Shown: piece by piece, positions 7,036 to 15,500 of the stretch
Layout of the letters: each line of letters starts with the position of its first letter
How positions within the stretch are numbered: the stretch's first letter is position 1
Assembly (NCBI GenBank): GCA_029862935.1
Contig: JAOTWK010000033.1
Coordinates: 1-16,571 of the forward strand
From: Gemmatimonadota bacterium
GTDB lineage: Bacteria > Gemmatimonadota > Gemmatimonadetes > Gemmatimonadales > GWC2-71-9
Reading direction: 5' to 3'
DNA: 16,571 nt
The notes under the pieces: generated by a model
Told to the model about the DNA's origin: nothing
Database searches by the model: none
What the model saw: only the letters and a program-made list of their open reading frames with translations
Position numbers and translations under genes: made by a program

Positions 7036-7488
7036 TTACGCCTCGACCCGGCCGCCCGCCTGTTCTATCTTCGCCTGTGCCGTCCGCGAGGCGGCACATC
7101 CGGTCACGACGTACGCCCGGGTGGCGTCACCCGATCCGAGAAGCTTGATCGGACCATCGATCCGTCGGACCAGTCCGGCTTCAACGAGCGCATCAGGCGT
7201 CACCGTCTCGCTCGGGAGCTTCGCGAGATCACGCACGTTCACCACCTGTGCAGGGACACGAAACGGATTCGTGAATCCGCGTTTGGGCACTCGCCGAATC
7301 AGCGGCATCTGTCCGCCTTCGAAGTCCGGCCGCGCGTTTCCACTGGCCCGGGAGCGTTGGCCCTTGTGCCCTCGACCTGCGGTCTTCCCGAGGCCCGACC
7401 CCGGTCCCCGACCTTTGCGCTTGCCGTCGCGATGCGCGCCCTTCGGGGCGGGCAAGTTGTGCAGTCCTACTTGGTCCTTCTGTGCCAT
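7036..7488 (-). CDS. rplO: 50S ribosomal protein L15
   Basis: Large-subunit assembly protein L15, 150 residues. It shows the basic glycine-rich N-terminus (KRKGRGPGSGLGKTAGRGHKGQ), then FEGGQMPLIRRVPKRGFTNP, the most conserved part of the family. The C-terminal half has the GGRVEA ending expected for L15. An in-frame GTG lies one codon upstream (7491), but ATG 7488 is preferred: the GGAGG at 7493-7497 is only one base from that GTG and four bases from the ATG. The ATG shares one base with the rpmD stop (TGATG), so initiation is probably coupled to rpmD. Confidence 0.97.
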   Translation of the reverse strand: MAQKDQVGLHNLPAPKGAHRDGKRKGRGPGSGLGKTAGRGHKGQRSRASGNARPDFEGGQMPLIRRVPKRGFTNPFRVPAQVVNVRDLAKLPSETVTPDALVEAGLVRRIDGPIKLLGSGDATRAYVVTGCAASRTAQAKIEQAGGRVEA

Positions 7489-7901
7489 CACGCCTCCTCG
7501 GGAGTCACGCGGACGAGGTGCCGGACTTTGAACAGCATCCCACGCACCGACGGGGTGTCCGGCAACACGACCTCCTGCTGATGGCGCCGCAGCCCGAGCG
7601 CCTCGAGGGTCCGACGGTAGGTCCGGGCGTGGCCGATCCCGGAACGCACCTGCCGGATCCGCACTCTGGTCGCCGCGCCACGAGCGGTGGCCTTCTTCTT
7701 CTCGACGGCTGCAGTCGGCTTGGGCGCGGCTGCTGCCTTGACTCCCGTCGAGGGCGCAACGGCTTTGGACGCGACGGCTTTTTTTGTCGCCTTTGTCGCC
7801 TTTGTCGCCTTTGTGGCCTTGGCCTTCTTCTTGGTAGTCTTGGCCTTCTTTGCCGTCTTGACCGACTTGGACTTGCTTGTCCCGGTCGCCTTCTTAGGCA
7901 T
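7488..7901 (-). CDS. rpmD: 50S ribosomal protein L30 with long Lys/Ala-rich N-terminal extension
   Basis: The last 60 residues are a normal L30: [20 protein letters not shown], then [20 protein letters not shown] and [12 protein letters not shown]. Before them (residues 1-77) lies a low-complexity segment made almost wholly of Lys, Ala, Thr, Ser and Val, including four tandem ATK-type units. It gives 137 residues against about 60 in typical bacterial L30. The segment resembles histone H1-like or nucleoid-protein tails and is very basic, so extra RNA contact or a nucleolar-like tail role can be proposed but not shown. The frame is open to 7949. ATG 7901 is chosen because AGGAGG (7908-7913) stands six bases before it. 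It overlaps the rpsE stop by eight bases (ATGCCTAA). Confidence 0.92.
   Translation of the reverse strand: MPKKATGTSKSKSVKTAKKAKTTKKKAKATKATKATKATKKAVASKAVAPSTGVKAAAAPKPTAAVEKKKATARGAATRVRIRQVRSGIGHARTYRRTLEALGLRRHQQEVVLPDTPSVRGMLFKVRHLVRVTPEEA
7783..7818. repeat. four tandem 9-bp units inside rpmD
   Basis: On the plus strand tttgtcgcc is repeated three times exactly (7783-7791, 7792-7800, 7801-7809), followed by a one-base variant tttgtggcc (7810-7818). On the coding strand each unit encodes Ala-Thr-Lys or its variant, making the [13 protein letters not shown] stretch of the L30 extension. Exact repeats at the DNA level point to recent slippage expansion and to length variation between close relatives. 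Confidence 0.9.
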
Positions 7902-8439
7902 TCGGCGCCTCCTGCCGCGGCCGATAGTCGAGCTCCGCCGGATCCACACCGCGCTCGCGTGACACCCTCTCCAACGTTAACAACTCGGTCAGCCCGTTCA
8001 TGGTCGCCCACACCATATTGAGCGGATTCGGCGATCCCAGCGACTTGGTGAGGATGTCCGTCACGCCGGCACACTCGAGCACAGCACGGACCGGTCCCCC
8101 CGCGATGATGCCCGTGCCGCTCGAGGCCGGCTTGAGCAGTACGCGGCCCGCCCCGTGGGTCCCGACCGTCTCGTGCGGAATCGTGGTGCCTTCGCGCGGC
8201 ACGGCCCGCATGTTCCGGCGTGCCGCCTCGACCGCCTTCCGCACGGCTTCGGAGACCTCATTGGCCTTCCCGGTTCCCACACCGACCTCACCGTTGCCGT
8301 CGCCGACCGCGACAAGCGCATTGAACGAGAAGCGCCGGCCACCTTTCACGACTTTCGCGACGCGGCTGATGTTGACCACGTTCTCGATCAGATCGGATTC
8401 GCGCTCGCGGCGCTGTCCTCGATCTCGGTCTTGTGCCAT
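7894..8439 (-). CDS. rpsE: 30S ribosomal protein S5
   Basis: Small-subunit protein near the mRNA entry channel, important for decoding accuracy and helicase activity. At 181 residues it is slightly long because of an Arg/Asp/Glu-rich N-terminus (residues 1-15). The double-stranded RNA-binding fold starts with [19 protein letters not shown] and continues with [21 protein letters not shown]. The C-terminal domain has [34 protein letters not shown] and [20 protein letters not shown], all near-invariant S5 motifs. It starts four bases after rplR and overlaps rpmD by eight bases. Confidence 0.98.
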   Translation of the reverse strand: MAQDRDRGQRRERESDLIENVVNISRVAKVVKGGRRFSFNALVAVGDGNGEVGVGTGKANEVSEAVRKAVEAARRNMRAVPREGTTIPHETVGTHGAGRVLLKPASSGTGIIAGGPVRAVLECAGVTDILTKSLGSPNPLNMVWATMNGLTELLTLERVSRERGVDPAELDYRPRQEAPNA

Positions 8440-8443
8440 CGTC

Positions 8444-8812
8444 CTAGAACTCCAATCCGCCGTCTCGAGCGCCTTCGGCCACCGCTTTCACGCGCCCGTG
8501 GTACGGATAGCCGCCGCGATCGAAGATTACCTGCTCGACCCCCAACGCCTTCGCGCGCTGGGCGATCAGTTTTCCGACACCGAACGCGGTCCCCACCTTC
8601 CCGGACCCCGTTCCTTCGCACTCCTTCTGGAGGTCGCTCGCTGCCACAATCGTGGCAGCACGATCGTCATCCACCAGCTGCGCATACGTATGCTTGAGCG
8701 AGCGGAAGACGACGAGACGTGGGCGCCCGGCGGTCCCCACCACCTTGTTGCGGAGACGACGATGCCGTCGAGCTCGGCGCTCGTGCCGATTCGTGGGTTT
8801 CGCGAACCTCAT
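8444..8812 (-). CDS. rplR: 50S ribosomal protein L18
   Basis: 5S rRNA-binding protein of the central protuberance, acting with L5. At 122 residues it is family-typical, with [20 protein letters not shown] near the start, then [14 protein letters not shown]. The C-terminus [22 protein letters not shown] is the most conserved stretch of L18. AGGAGG (8819-8824) sits six bases before ATG 8812, and the start lies two bases after the rplF stop. Confidence 0.98.
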   Translation of the reverse strand: MRFAKPTNRHERRARRHRRLRNKVVGTAGRPRLVVFRSLKHTYAQLVDDDRAATIVAASDLQKECEGTGSGKVGTAFGVGKLIAQRAKALGVEQVIFDRGGYPYHGRVKAVAEGARDGGLEF

Positions 8813-8814
8813 CC

Positions 8815-9351
8815 CTAGCCTCCTGTCTTGCCCGCTTTACGACGGACGTGCTCGCCGACGTACCGGATTCCCTTGCCCTTGTACGGCTCCGGCGGTCGCA
8901 CGCGGCGCAGTTCCGCTGCCACCTGGCCCACCAACTCCTTGTCGATTCCTTCAACGCTCACGAGCGTCGGATTCTCGACCGAGATGGTGATGCCCGCCGG
9001 CGCCTTGTATTCCACCGGATGCGAGTAGCCCACGACAAGCCGCACACCGGTCTTCAGCGATTCCGCCTTGTAGCCGACGCCGTGAATCTCGAGCTTTTTG
9101 CTGAACCCCTCGGTCACGCCGTCGACCATATTGCTCAGCAGCGAGCGCGTCAGCCCGTGCAGGGCACGGTGGCTGGTGCTGTCAGATGGGCGCTGCACGC
9201 GCAGTTGATCGTCCTGCAACGTCACCTGCATTTCGCGTGGGAGGGTCCGATGGAGCTCCCCTTTCGGTCCCTTCACCGTCACCGCGTTGCCATCGATCGT
9301 GGCCGAGACGCCCTTGGGCATCAGCACCGGCATTCTGCCGATCCGTGACAT
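8815..9351 (-). CDS. rplF: 50S ribosomal protein L6
   Basis: Large-subunit protein near the factor-binding site. At 178 residues it has the normal length, begins [16 protein letters not shown] and repeats the L6 fold twice. The C-terminal motif [20 protein letters not shown] is diagnostic. Two consecutive ATGs are present (9354 and 9351). ATG 9351 is preferred because GGAGG (9357-9361) is five bases from it and only two bases from the other. A longer open frame to 9414 has no homology to support it. The Shine-Dalgarno sequence directly follows the rpsH stop. Confidence 0.97.
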   Translation of the reverse strand: MSRIGRMPVLMPKGVSATIDGNAVTVKGPKGELHRTLPREMQVTLQDDQLRVQRPSDSTSHRALHGLTRSLLSNMVDGVTEGFSKKLEIHGVGYKAESLKTGVRLVVGYSHPVEYKAPAGITISVENPTLVSVEGIDKELVGQVAAELRRVRPPEPYKGKGIRYVGEHVRRKAGKTGG

Positions 9352-9361
9352 CATCACCTCC

Positions 9362-9751
9362 CTACCACAACACGGCCATGATCTCGCCTCCGACACGCGC
9401 ACGGCGGGCGTCACGATCGCTCATGAGTCCGCGTGGGGTCGAGAGGATTGCCATCCCGAGACCGTTCTTGACCCGAGGAATCTCGCGCGCCTTGACGTAC
9501 CGTCGCAGTCCCGGCTTGGACACACGCTGCATCCCGTGGATCACGGACGACTCGCCGTCATACTTGAGATAGAGACGCAGTAACCCATGCCGGCCATCGT
9601 CCAGGACCGCGTAGTCCTGGATGTAGCGGTTGTCACGCAAGAGACGTGCGATCTCGACCTTGAGTTTCGATACCGGAACGTCCACTCGACGATGACCCGC
9701 CTGACAGGCGTTCCGGATCCGGGTCAGCATGTCCGCGACTGGATCGCTCAT
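9362..9751 (-). CDS. rpsH: 30S ribosomal protein S8
   Basis: Binds 16S rRNA helix 21 and organises the platform; in E. coli it is also the autogenous repressor of the spc operon. At 129 residues it starts [15 protein letters not shown], the usual S8 beginning, and ends [20 protein letters not shown] followed by IMAVLW, the conserved rRNA-binding C-terminus. The frame extends upstream to 9859, but MSDPVADM at 9751 is the family start and lies one base after the rpsN stop. No S8-binding helix mimic was recognised near rplE, so autoregulation is not claimed. Confidence 0.98.
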   Translation of the reverse strand: MSDPVADMLTRIRNACQAGHRRVDVPVSKLKVEIARLLRDNRYIQDYAVLDDGRHGLLRLYLKYDGESSVIHGMQRVSKPGLRRYVKAREIPRVKNGLGMAILSTPRGLMSDRDARRARVGGEIMAVLW

Positions 9752-9752
9752 C

Positions 9753-9938
9753 TCACCAACTCGCCTTCCGCACGCCCGGGATCTCCCCGCGCAGTGCTTG
9801 TTCACGGAAGCAGATACGGCAGATGCCAAACCGACGCAGGTACGCTCGCGCCCGCCCACAGCGTTGACAGCGGCTGTACCCGCGCACGCCGAACTTCGGC
9901 TTCCGCTTCGCCTTCTCCACGAGACACTTCTTTGCCAT
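9753..9938 (-). CDS. rpsN: 30S ribosomal protein S14, zinc-ribbon type (type Z)
   Basis: Small-subunit head protein of 61 residues, the short C+ form. Four cysteines in two CxxC pairs (C24/C27 in SRCQRCGR and C40/C43 in GICRICF) would bind one zinc ion. This is the zinc-dependent version found in Gram-positives, Thermus and several other phyla; the 100-residue cysteine-free form is typical of Proteobacteria. A GGGAG sequence after the rplE stop supports ATG 9938 at nine-base spacing. Under zinc shortage many organisms switch to a C- paralogue elsewhere; none is in this window. Confidence 0.98.
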   Translation of the reverse strand: MAKKCLVEKAKRKPKFGVRGYSRCQRCGRARAYLRRFGICRICFREQALRGEIPGVRKASW

Positions 9939-9952
9939 CCAGTTGTGCTCCC

Positions 9953-10573
9953 TTAGCCGAGTTGCACCGGCGTTTCGCCTCGGAACGGCATGCCCATTTC
10001 CCGAAGCAGTGCCAATCCCACGTCGTCCCGATCGGCTGTCGTGACGAACGTGATGTCCATGCCATGGATCTTTTCGACCTTGTCGTAATCGATCTCTGGA
10101 AAGATCATTTGCTCTTTCACACCCACCGTGTAGTTGCCGCGCCCGTCGAACGACTTCGTTGCGAAGCCCCTGAAGTCTCGGATTCGCGGTACCGCCACGG
10201 TGACAAACCGGTCCAGGAACTCGTACATCTGGGCGCCCCGTAACGTGACCCGCACGCCGATTGGCATGCCAGCGCGCAGCGAGAAGTTGGAGATCGCCTT
10301 CTTGGCTTTCGTCACAACCGGTCGCTGCCCCGTAATGGCCGCGAGTTCCGCCACGACTCCGTCGAGCAGCTTGGGGTTCTTCGGCGCCTCGCCGAGCCCC
10401 ACATTGACGACGATCTTCTCCAGCCGGGGAAGCTGATGCGGGTTCGCGAACGCGAACTGCTCGGTGAGCTTCGCGCGCACGCGTTCCCGATAGTGCTGTC
10501 GCAGCCGCGGTGGCGGCGGCACGGGCTCGCTGGCTCGATCGCCCTTCCCCGATTGCGTTTCCTTTTTTGCCAT
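9953..10573 (-). CDS. rplE: 50S ribosomal protein L5 with N-terminal extension
   Basis: 5S rRNA-binding central protuberance protein, contacting P-site tRNA and S13. The core is clear: [84 protein letters not shown] and [20 protein letters not shown]. At 206 residues it exceeds the usual roughly 180 by an N-terminal stretch (about 1-23) that contains charged residues and a PVPPPP run. ATG 10573 carries GAGGG/GAGG just upstream and no Met lies between it and the core, so the extension is probably real. It starts 11 bases after rplX. Confidence 0.97.
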   Translation of the reverse strand: MAKKETQSGKGDRASEPVPPPPRLRQHYRERVRAKLTEQFAFANPHQLPRLEKIVVNVGLGEAPKNPKLLDGVVAELAAITGQRPVVTKAKKAISNFSLRAGMPIGVRVTLRGAQMYEFLDRFVTVAVPRIRDFRGFATKSFDGRGNYTVGVKEQMIFPEIDYDKVEKIHGMDITFVTTADRDDVGLALLREMGMPFRGETPVQLG

Positions 10574-10584
10574 TGCCTCGCCCT

Positions 10585-10965
10585 CTACCGGCTTCTCGGA
10601 ATCGACTGGCCCGACTTCACGCTCAGCCGCTCCACCGTGCCGTCTTCGTCTTTCTTCCGTCGCACACGCGTCGGCTCGCTGGACTTCGGATCCAACAGCA
10701 TCACGTTCGACACGTCGATTGGCGCCGGAAACTTGATGATGCCGCCCTCTTCGTTCGCCGTTGCGCGGCGGTGCTTCGTCACCACGTTCACTCCGTCCAC
10801 CACGACCCGGCCCTTCTTCGGAAGAACGCGGATCACTGCACCCTCGGCCCCCTTGTCCTCGCCACTGATCACCCGTACGCGGTCACCTTTGGTGATGTGC
10901 ATCTTCTGCCTGTGCGGCGTCGACCCACGCTTGCGCCGGGACTTCTTGTACACGAGCGGTTTCAT
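10585..10965 (-). CDS. rplX: 50S ribosomal protein L24
   Basis: Assembly-initiator protein of the large subunit, at the exit tunnel rim. A KOW motif is seen at [20 protein letters not shown] (about residues 23-42), followed by [22 protein letters not shown], typical of L24. At 126 residues it has a basic N-terminal extension of about 21 residues ([16 protein letters not shown]) before the internal Met22, which is where many L24 proteins would start. ATG 10965 is preferred: it directly follows the rplN stop (TAGATG) and has GAGG upstream. ATG 10902 remains an alternative. Confidence 0.95.
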   Translation of the reverse strand: MKPLVYKKSRRKRGSTPHRQKMHITKGDRVRVISGEDKGAEGAVIRVLPKKGRVVVDGVNVVTKHRRATANEEGGIIKFPAPIDVSNVMLLDPKSSEPTRVRRKKDEDGTVERLSVKSGQSIPRSR

Positions 10966-11334
10966 CTACAACACCTCTGGCGCGAGTGACACGATCTTCA
11001 TGAACCGCTTTTCACGCAGTTCACGCCCAACGGGTCCGAAGATACGCGTCGCCCGGGGCTCTCCCTGGTCGGTAATCAGGACGGCGGCATTCTCGTCGAA
11101 CCGGATGTAGCTCCCGTCTCGGCGCCGGGTTTCTTTGGCCGTCCGCACGATGACCGCCTTCGCGACGTCACCCCGCTTGACCTGCCCAGTCGGCAGCGCG
11201 TCTTTGATCGCCACCACCACGATGTCTCCCATCCGCGCATAGCGGCGTTTGCTCCCGCCCAAGACGCGGATCACCAGGGCCTTCCGGGCACCCGAGTTGT
11301 CGGCGATCCTGACGATCGATTCTTGTTGTACCAC
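10966..11334 (-). CDS. rplN: 50S ribosomal protein L14
   Basis: Large-subunit protein at the inter-subunit bridge with 16S helix 14. With a GTG start at 11334 the protein has 122 residues, exactly the usual bacterial length, and begins [20 protein letters not shown] with the initiator read as Met. GAGG (11340-11343) is five bases upstream. The frame continues to 11382, but that part has no L14 similarity. Conserved blocks are [40 protein letters not shown] and DENAAVLI. It lies 11 bases after rpsQ and abuts rplX. Confidence 0.98.
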   Translation of the reverse strand: MVQQESIVRIADNSGARKALVIRVLGGSKRRYARMGDIVVVAIKDALPTGQVKRGDVAKAVIVRTAKETRRRDGSYIRFDENAAVLITDQGEPRATRIFGPVGRELREKRFMKIVSLAPEVL

Positions 11335-11345
11335 GCCCGCCTCAC

Positions 11346-11612
11346 TTACTCCGCACGCGAGATGATGTCGACCACCCGCCAACGCTTGGTCTTGGACAGC
11401 CGACGGGTCTCCATGATCCGGACGGTATCCCCCACCCTGGCGTCCTTCTCGTTATGCACGCTCACCCGTTTGGTGCGCGTCAACCGTTTGCCGTAGAGCG
11501 GGTGAGCGAACTGACGCGTCAGTTCGACCACCACGGTCTTGGCCATCTTGTCACTGACGACCACGCCGGTGCGAGTCTTCCGTCGCCCACGGGTCTGCAC
11601 GTCCTGACTCAT
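11346..11612 (-). CDS. rpsQ: 30S ribosomal protein S17
   Basis: Primary 16S rRNA-binding protein, OB-fold, 88 residues. Family motifs are [38 protein letters not shown] and [22 protein letters not shown] 11612 overlaps the rpmC stop by four bases (ATGA) and has AGAGGA about eight bases upstream, inside rpmC. The order rplP-rpmC-rpsQ is the standard S10 operon end. Confidence 0.98.
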   Translation of the reverse strand: MSQDVQTRGRRKTRTGVVVSDKMAKTVVVELTRQFAHPLYGKRLTRTKRVSVHNEKDARVGDTVRIMETRRLSKTKRWRVVDIISRAE

Positions 11613-11830
11613 GTCGATGTCCTCTCACGCAACACGGTTGCGATCCGCGCGATGTTGCGTCGCAGCGTCCGAAACTGACTCGGGTCGTCGATCGCTTCGG
11701 TCGCCGACCGGAATTTCAGGCGAAACCGCGCTTCTTTGAGACGCATGAGCTCCTCCTGCAATTCCTCGCGGGTCAGGTCTCGAAGCTGGCTCGTCTCCAG
11801 CGGCTTGCGTTCAGCGTCCTTGAGCGCCAT
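11609..11830 (-). CDS. rpmC: 50S ribosomal protein L29
   Basis: Small helical-hairpin protein at the peptide exit tunnel, close to the trigger factor and SRP docking site formed with L23. It has 73 residues. The motif LRDLTREELQEELMRLKEAR and the later FRTLRRNIARIATVLRER are diagnostic. A nine-residue leader (ALKDAERKP) precedes the usual start point. AAGGG lies five bases before ATG 11830. It is two bases after rplP and overlaps rpsQ by four bases. Confidence 0.97.
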   Translation of the reverse strand: MALKDAERKPLETSQLRDLTREELQEELMRLKEARFRLKFRSATEAIDDPSQFRTLRRNIARIATVLRERTST

Positions 11831-11832
11831 GG

Positions 11833-12246
11833 CTACCCTTCCTCACGCGCAATGATCCGCGTCGTCACCGGCAGTTTGGCAGCTGCATGGGACAGGGCCG
11901 AGCGCGCGACATCGTCAGCAACGCCGCCGATCTCGAACATGATCCGTCCCGGCTTCACCACCGCCACCCACCCCTCGGGATTCCCCTTGCCCTTCCCCAT
12001 GCGCGTCTCCGCCGGCTTCTTGGTAATCGGCTTGTCAGGGAAGATGCGAATCCACACCTTGCCGCCACGTTTCATCACTCGCGTCATCGCAACACGAGCA
12101 GCTTCGATCTGGCGGCTGGAAATCCAGCCCGGGTCCAGCGTCATTAGCCCGATCTGGCCAAACGCCACCGTGTTACCGCGCGTGGCGTGGCCCCGCGTGC
12201 GGCCTTTCATCCGTTTCCGGTACTTGACGCGCTTGGGGGAAAGCAT
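11833..12246 (-). CDS. rplP: 50S ribosomal protein L16
   Basis: Large-subunit protein that positions A-site tRNA near the peptidyl transferase centre. It has 137 residues and starts [19 protein letters not shown], an almost invariant beginning. Other motifs are [40 protein letters not shown] and [20 protein letters not shown]. The start is three bases after rpsC, with a G-rich sequence about eight bases upstream. Confidence 0.98.
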   Translation of the reverse strand: MLSPKRVKYRKRMKGRTRGHATRGNTVAFGQIGLMTLDPGWISSRQIEAARVAMTRVMKRGGKVWIRIFPDKPITKKPAETRMGKGKGNPEGWVAVVKPGRIMFEIGGVADDVARSALSHAAAKLPVTTRIIAREEG

Positions 12247-12249
12247 GGT

Positions 12250-12909
12250 CTACGCCCCCGTGCTGTAGGTGCGACCGCGCCGGTCTTCGACCACTTCGCC
12301 GCGGAAGATCCACACCTTTACGCCGATCGTTCCATACGTGGTCTTTGCGGTCGTGACACCGTAATCCACGTCGGCCCTCAGAGTGTGGAGCGGGACACGC
12401 CCCTCGTGATAGCCTTCGGTGCGAGCGATCTCCGCACCGCCGAGCCGGCCCGACGTGCGCACCTTGATACCCTGTGCTCCCATCCGCATGGCGTTCTGGA
12501 CGGCGCGCTTCATTGCGCGCCGGAACGACACCCGCTGCATCAGTTGATGGGCCACATTGTCGGACACGAGTTGGGCATTCAACTCAGGTCGCTTGATCTC
12601 CTCGACATTGATGCCAACCTCGTTCCCCGTGAGCTGCGCGAGCTCGTCTCGCAGTTTGTCGACTTCGGCGCCCCGCTTGCCGATCACCACGCCAGGGCGG
12701 CCCGTGAAGACCGTGACGGTCACCTTTCCCGGCTTGCGCTCGACGTGCACATCGGCGACAGCCGCATGCGCCAGCCGCGTCTTCAAATACTTGCGGATCA
12801 GCTCGTCTTCTCTCAGCAGCTCGGGGAAATCCGCCCCGGCGTACCATCGGGACCGCCACGGCTTGACGATGCCGAGTCGAAACCCGTACGGATGCGTTTT
12901 CTGGCCCAC
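12250..12909 (-). CDS. rpsC: 30S ribosomal protein S3
   Basis: Small-subunit protein lining the mRNA entry tunnel. It is 219 residues when started at GTG 12909 ([18 protein letters not shown], initiator read as Met). The frame runs on to 13008, but MGQK-type starts are the family rule and GGAGGAG (12918-12924) lies eight bases upstream. The type II KH domain is visible with its GxxG loop GKRG at 77-80 ([15 protein letters not shown]). The C-terminal domain shows [34 protein letters not shown] and [16 protein letters not shown]. Its first base is also the last base of the rplV stop (TAGTG), so translation is probably coupled. Confidence 0.98.
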   Translation of the reverse strand: MGQKTHPYGFRLGIVKPWRSRWYAGADFPELLREDELIRKYLKTRLAHAAVADVHVERKPGKVTVTVFTGRPGVVIGKRGAEVDKLRDELAQLTGNEVGINVEEIKRPELNAQLVSDNVAHQLMQRVSFRRAMKRAVQNAMRMGAQGIKVRTSGRLGGAEIARTEGYHEGRVPLHTLRADVDYGVTTAKTTYGTIGVKVWIFRGEVVEDRRGRTYSTGA

Positions 12910-13268
12910 TACGCCTTCTCCTCCCTCGACTGGACACGAATCTCGACGTGGCTCGTGCGTTTGCGGATCGGCGCGGCTCGCCCCAGCGCTGCCGCGCGAT
13001 AGCGCCACAGCGACGGGCCGTCGTTCACGACCGCATACGACACGAAGAGCTGGTCGACATCGAATCCTTCGTTGTTGCGCAGCGCGGCTTGCTCAGCGTT
13101 CGCCACCGCAGATCGCAGCACCTTCTCGATCTGCTTCGCTGCACCCTTCTTCGAGAACTTGAGCAGCGCGTAGGCCTCGTTGACCCCACGGCCGCGGATC
13201 TCGTCGATCACCAGCCGCATCTTCCGTGGCGACTGCCGCACCCAGCGCTGAATTGCCCGTGCTGCCAT
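12909..13268 (-). CDS. rplV: 50S ribosomal protein L22
   Basis: Lines the polypeptide exit tunnel with a long beta hairpin; mutations there alter macrolide response in other bacteria. It has 119 residues and starts [20 protein letters not shown]. Core motifs are [20 protein letters not shown] and [19 protein letters not shown]. The hairpin region is [20 protein letters not shown] followed by [14 protein letters not shown] lies seven bases before ATG 13268. The upstream open frame to 13352 is not part of L22. It starts 16 bases after rpsS. Confidence 0.98.
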   Translation of the reverse strand: MAARAIQRWVRQSPRKMRLVIDEIRGRGVNEAYALLKFSKKGAAKQIEKVLRSAVANAEQAALRNNEGFDVDQLFVSYAVVNDGPSLWRYRAAALGRAAPIRKRTSHVEIRVQSREEKA

Positions 13269-13284
13269 CTGCCTGCTCCTGACC

Positions 13285-13572
13285 CTACGCCCCAGCCTTT
13301 TTATCCGCGGCAATCCTGCCAGAATGCCCACGGAACAGGCGGGTCGGTGCAAACTCCCCGAGTTTGTGCCCGACCATGTTTTCGCTCACATAGACCGGGA
13401 TGAACTTGTTGCCGTTGTGCACGGCGATGGTGTGACCCACGAAATCCGGCGTGATCGTGGACCCACGCGACCATGTCTTCATCACCCGCTTTTCGCCGCC
13501 CGCATTGAGCACCTCGATCTTCTCGAGGAGCGACGCCTCGACAAACGGGCCCTTCTTGACACTTCTCGCCAT
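13285..13572 (-). CDS. rpsS: 30S ribosomal protein S19
   Basis: Small-subunit head protein that contacts S13 and the A-site finger bridge. It has 95 residues and starts [20 protein letters not shown]. The centre is near-invariant: [59 protein letters not shown] lies about nine bases before ATG 13572. It is 18 bases after the rplB stop. Confidence 0.98.
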   Translation of the reverse strand: MARSVKKGPFVEASLLEKIEVLNAGGEKRVMKTWSRGSTITPDFVGHTIAVHNGNKFIPVYVSENMVGHKLGEFAPTRLFRGHSGRIAADKKAGA

Positions 13573-13590
13573 GATCTTTCGTCCCCGCGC

Positions 13591-14430
13591 TTACTTGGTT
13601 GCCTTGCCGCGCTTGCGGCCGCGAAGGATCAGCTTGGAACTGGCCTTCTTCCGCTTGCGTGTCTTCTTGCCCTCGGCCCGCCCCCAAGGACTGACCGGAG
13701 GGCGTCCACCGGACGCTTTGCCCTCACCACCACCCAGCGGGTGATCGACCGGGTTCATCGCCACCCCACGCACCTTGGGACGCCGTCCCAGCCAGCGGTT
13801 CTTCCCGGCTTTGCCCAGACTCATGAGCTCATGTTCGGCATTGCCGACCGCGCCGATTGTTGCCATGCACTCGTGGCGCACCATGCGTACCTCACCGCTG
13901 CGCAACTTGAGCGCCACGTGGCTGCCCTCTTTGGCCACCACCTGCGCGCCAGTCCCGGCGGAGCGGCACAACTGCCCGCCCTTCTTGGCCTTCAACTCGA
14001 TGCAATGCACCGTCGTGCCAAGAGGAATCTCCGACAGGGGCATGGCGTTGCCCGTCCGGATGTCGGACCCCGGCCCAGACGCAACGGCGTCGCCCACCCG
14101 CAGACCGCGAGGGTGCAGGATGTAGCGTTTTTCGCCATCGGCGTACACGAGCAACGCGAGGCGCGCCGTACGATTCGGATCGTACTCGATCTGCGTCACC
14201 CGGGCCGGGACACCGAATTTGGCCCGCTTGAAGTCGATCACCCGATACCGGCGCTTGTGTCCTCCCCCCCGATGCCGCAGGGTCAGATGCCCGTGGTTGT
14301 TTCGTCCCCCCCGCTTGCGAAGCGGCGCTACCAGGGACTTCTCGGGCTTGGCCCGCGTGATCTCGTCGAAATCACTCACTGAGCGAAACCGTGTTCCCGA
14401 ACTCGTCGGGCGATACTGTCGAATTCCCAT
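13591..14430 (-). CDS. rplB: 50S ribosomal protein L2
   Basis: Largest, highly conserved large-subunit protein, needed for subunit joining and peptidyl transferase integrity. It has 279 residues and starts [20 protein letters not shown]; the eight codons upstream in frame (to 14454) are not conserved. The functionally key histidine is H230 in [16 protein letters not shown]. Other motifs are [30 protein letters not shown] and [13 protein letters not shown]. It ends in a basic tail ([11 protein letters not shown]). It starts four bases after rplW. Confidence 0.98.
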   Translation of the reverse strand: MGIRQYRPTSSGTRFRSVSDFDEITRAKPEKSLVAPLRKRGGRNNHGHLTLRHRGGGHKRRYRVIDFKRAKFGVPARVTQIEYDPNRTARLALLVYADGEKRYILHPRGLRVGDAVASGPGSDIRTGNAMPLSEIPLGTTVHCIELKAKKGGQLCRSAGTGAQVVAKEGSHVALKLRSGEVRMVRHECMATIGAVGNAEHELMSLGKAGKNRWLGRRPKVRGVAMNPVDHPLGGGEGKASGGRPPVSPWGRAEGKKTRKRKKASSKLILRGRKRGKATK

Positions 14431-14434
14431 CGGC

Positions 14435-14722
14435 CTAACCCTCGAAAACCTCAATTGTGTCGCCTTCGGCGAGCCGGATATACGCTTTCTTCCACCGCGG
14501 ACGCCGCCCGACGCTGCGACCGCGCGTGCGCCGTTTGGACGGCTGCAAGAGCGTTCGTACGCTCGTCACCTTCACGCCAAACAGCTCTTGAATCGCGTCC
14601 TTGATCTGCCGCTTCGTCGCATGCGGATCGGCCATGAACGTGTACTCCTTGAGCGCCGCGTACTGAGAGGACGACTTCTCCGTCACCACTGGGCGGACCA
14701 CGACACGATGGCGATCAGGCAT
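14435..14722 (-). CDS. rplW: 50S ribosomal protein L23
   Basis: Exit-tunnel protein and docking site for trigger factor and SRP. It has 95 residues and starts [20 protein letters not shown], with the RPVVTEKS motif typical of L23. It continues with [20 protein letters not shown] and [12 protein letters not shown]. The longer open frame to 14962 runs across the rplD tail and is rejected. ATG 14722 overlaps the rplD stop by eight bases (ATGCCTGA), which implies coupled translation. Confidence 0.97.
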   Translation of the reverse strand: MPDRHRVVVRPVVTEKSSSQYAALKEYTFMADPHATKRQIKDAIQELFGVKVTSVRTLLQPSKRRTRGRSVGRRPRWKKAYIRLAEGDTIEVFEG

Positions 14723-15500
14723 CTGAGCCACCCTTCCGCTTGGTCTTCTTCGTCGCCTTCTTCTTGACGGTCTTCGTCGTCTTCTTGGCCGACGCTCGCT
14801 GCTTGGCCATGGCGCGGCCCGCCGCCTTGCCTCGCGTTCCGCTCGCGGCACGCGTGCGGCGCGCTGCAGCCTTTGGCGCCGACCCTGCAACGACGTGTCC
14901 GCCAATCGCCTGCTCCTCGATGACCACGGCGTCCGACCACAGCACCTCATACGCCGACGCATCGCGGTAACGCCTCACGAGCACATTCGAGAGGTTGCGG
15001 CCCGACAGATGCACGGCCGACCGAGTTTCCGATGTCAGCACCAAGACCTTGCGGTCCTGCAGCCCCATCTTTTCGAGCAACTCAACCATGCGTTTGGTCT
15101 TCGGCTGCTCGATTGCCAACTCCTCGATGACGTACAGGGCCTTTTCGTTGGCCCTCGCGTTCAGCGCGGACTGGCGAGCCAGACGCTTCACCTTGACCGG
15201 GAGGTCGATGCGATACCGTCGCGGCTTGGGACCGAACACGATGCCCCCGCCGCGCCAGTGCGCGGCGCGAATGGTGCCCTGCCGCGCCCGGCCGGTACCC
15301 TTCTGCCGCCACGGCTTGCGGCCGCCGCCGGACACCTCACTCCGTGTCTTGGTCGCGTGCGTCCCTTGCCGCTGATTGCCCTGGTAGGCACGGACGGCGT
15401 GATACAGCGCCGTCTCGTGCACCGCGCCGTCGTACTCCGCGGGAAGGGCGTAGTTGCCCTTGGGATCTGCGGCGGTCGAGAAGTGCGCTGCCTCAAGCAT
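14715..15500 (-). CDS. rplD: 50S ribosomal protein L4 with long basic C-terminal tail
   Basis: Large-subunit protein whose loop reaches the exit tunnel; in E. coli it also represses the S10 operon. Residues 1 to about 204 form a normal L4. [20 protein letters not shown] and [20 protein letters not shown] form the tunnel loop (about 47-86), and [20 protein letters not shown] follows. Residues about 205-261 are an extra Ala/Lys/Arg tail ending [18 protein letters not shown], so the protein is 261 residues against the usual roughly 207. ATG 15500 overlaps the rplC stop by eight bases (ATGCTTGA). GGAG stands five bases upstream, with AAGGAGG a little further. The open frame to 15563 is not used because it lacks L4 similarity. 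Confidence 0.95.
   Translation of the reverse strand: MLEAAHFSTAADPKGNYALPAEYDGAVHETALYHAVRAYQGNQRQGTHATKTRSEVSGGGRKPWRQKGTGRARQGTIRAAHWRGGGIVFGPKPRRYRIDLPVKVKRLARQSALNARANEKALYVIEELAIEQPKTKRMVELLEKMGLQDRKVLVLTSETRSAVHLSGRNLSNVLVRRYRDASAYEVLWSDAVVIEEQAIGGHVVAGSAPKAAARRTRAASGTRGKAAGRAMAKQRASAKKTTKTVKKKATKKTKRKGGSDA

Noticed and set aside
7505..8074. Arg-rich 189-codon minus frame overlapping rpmD and rpsE
   Set aside because: It is an out-of-frame reading of the repeat-rich L30 extension and the S5 end; both real products are clear in another frame.
13324..14382. Plus-strand open frame of 352 codons
   Set aside because: It is opposite rpsS and rplB; a composition shadow of conserved minus-strand genes.
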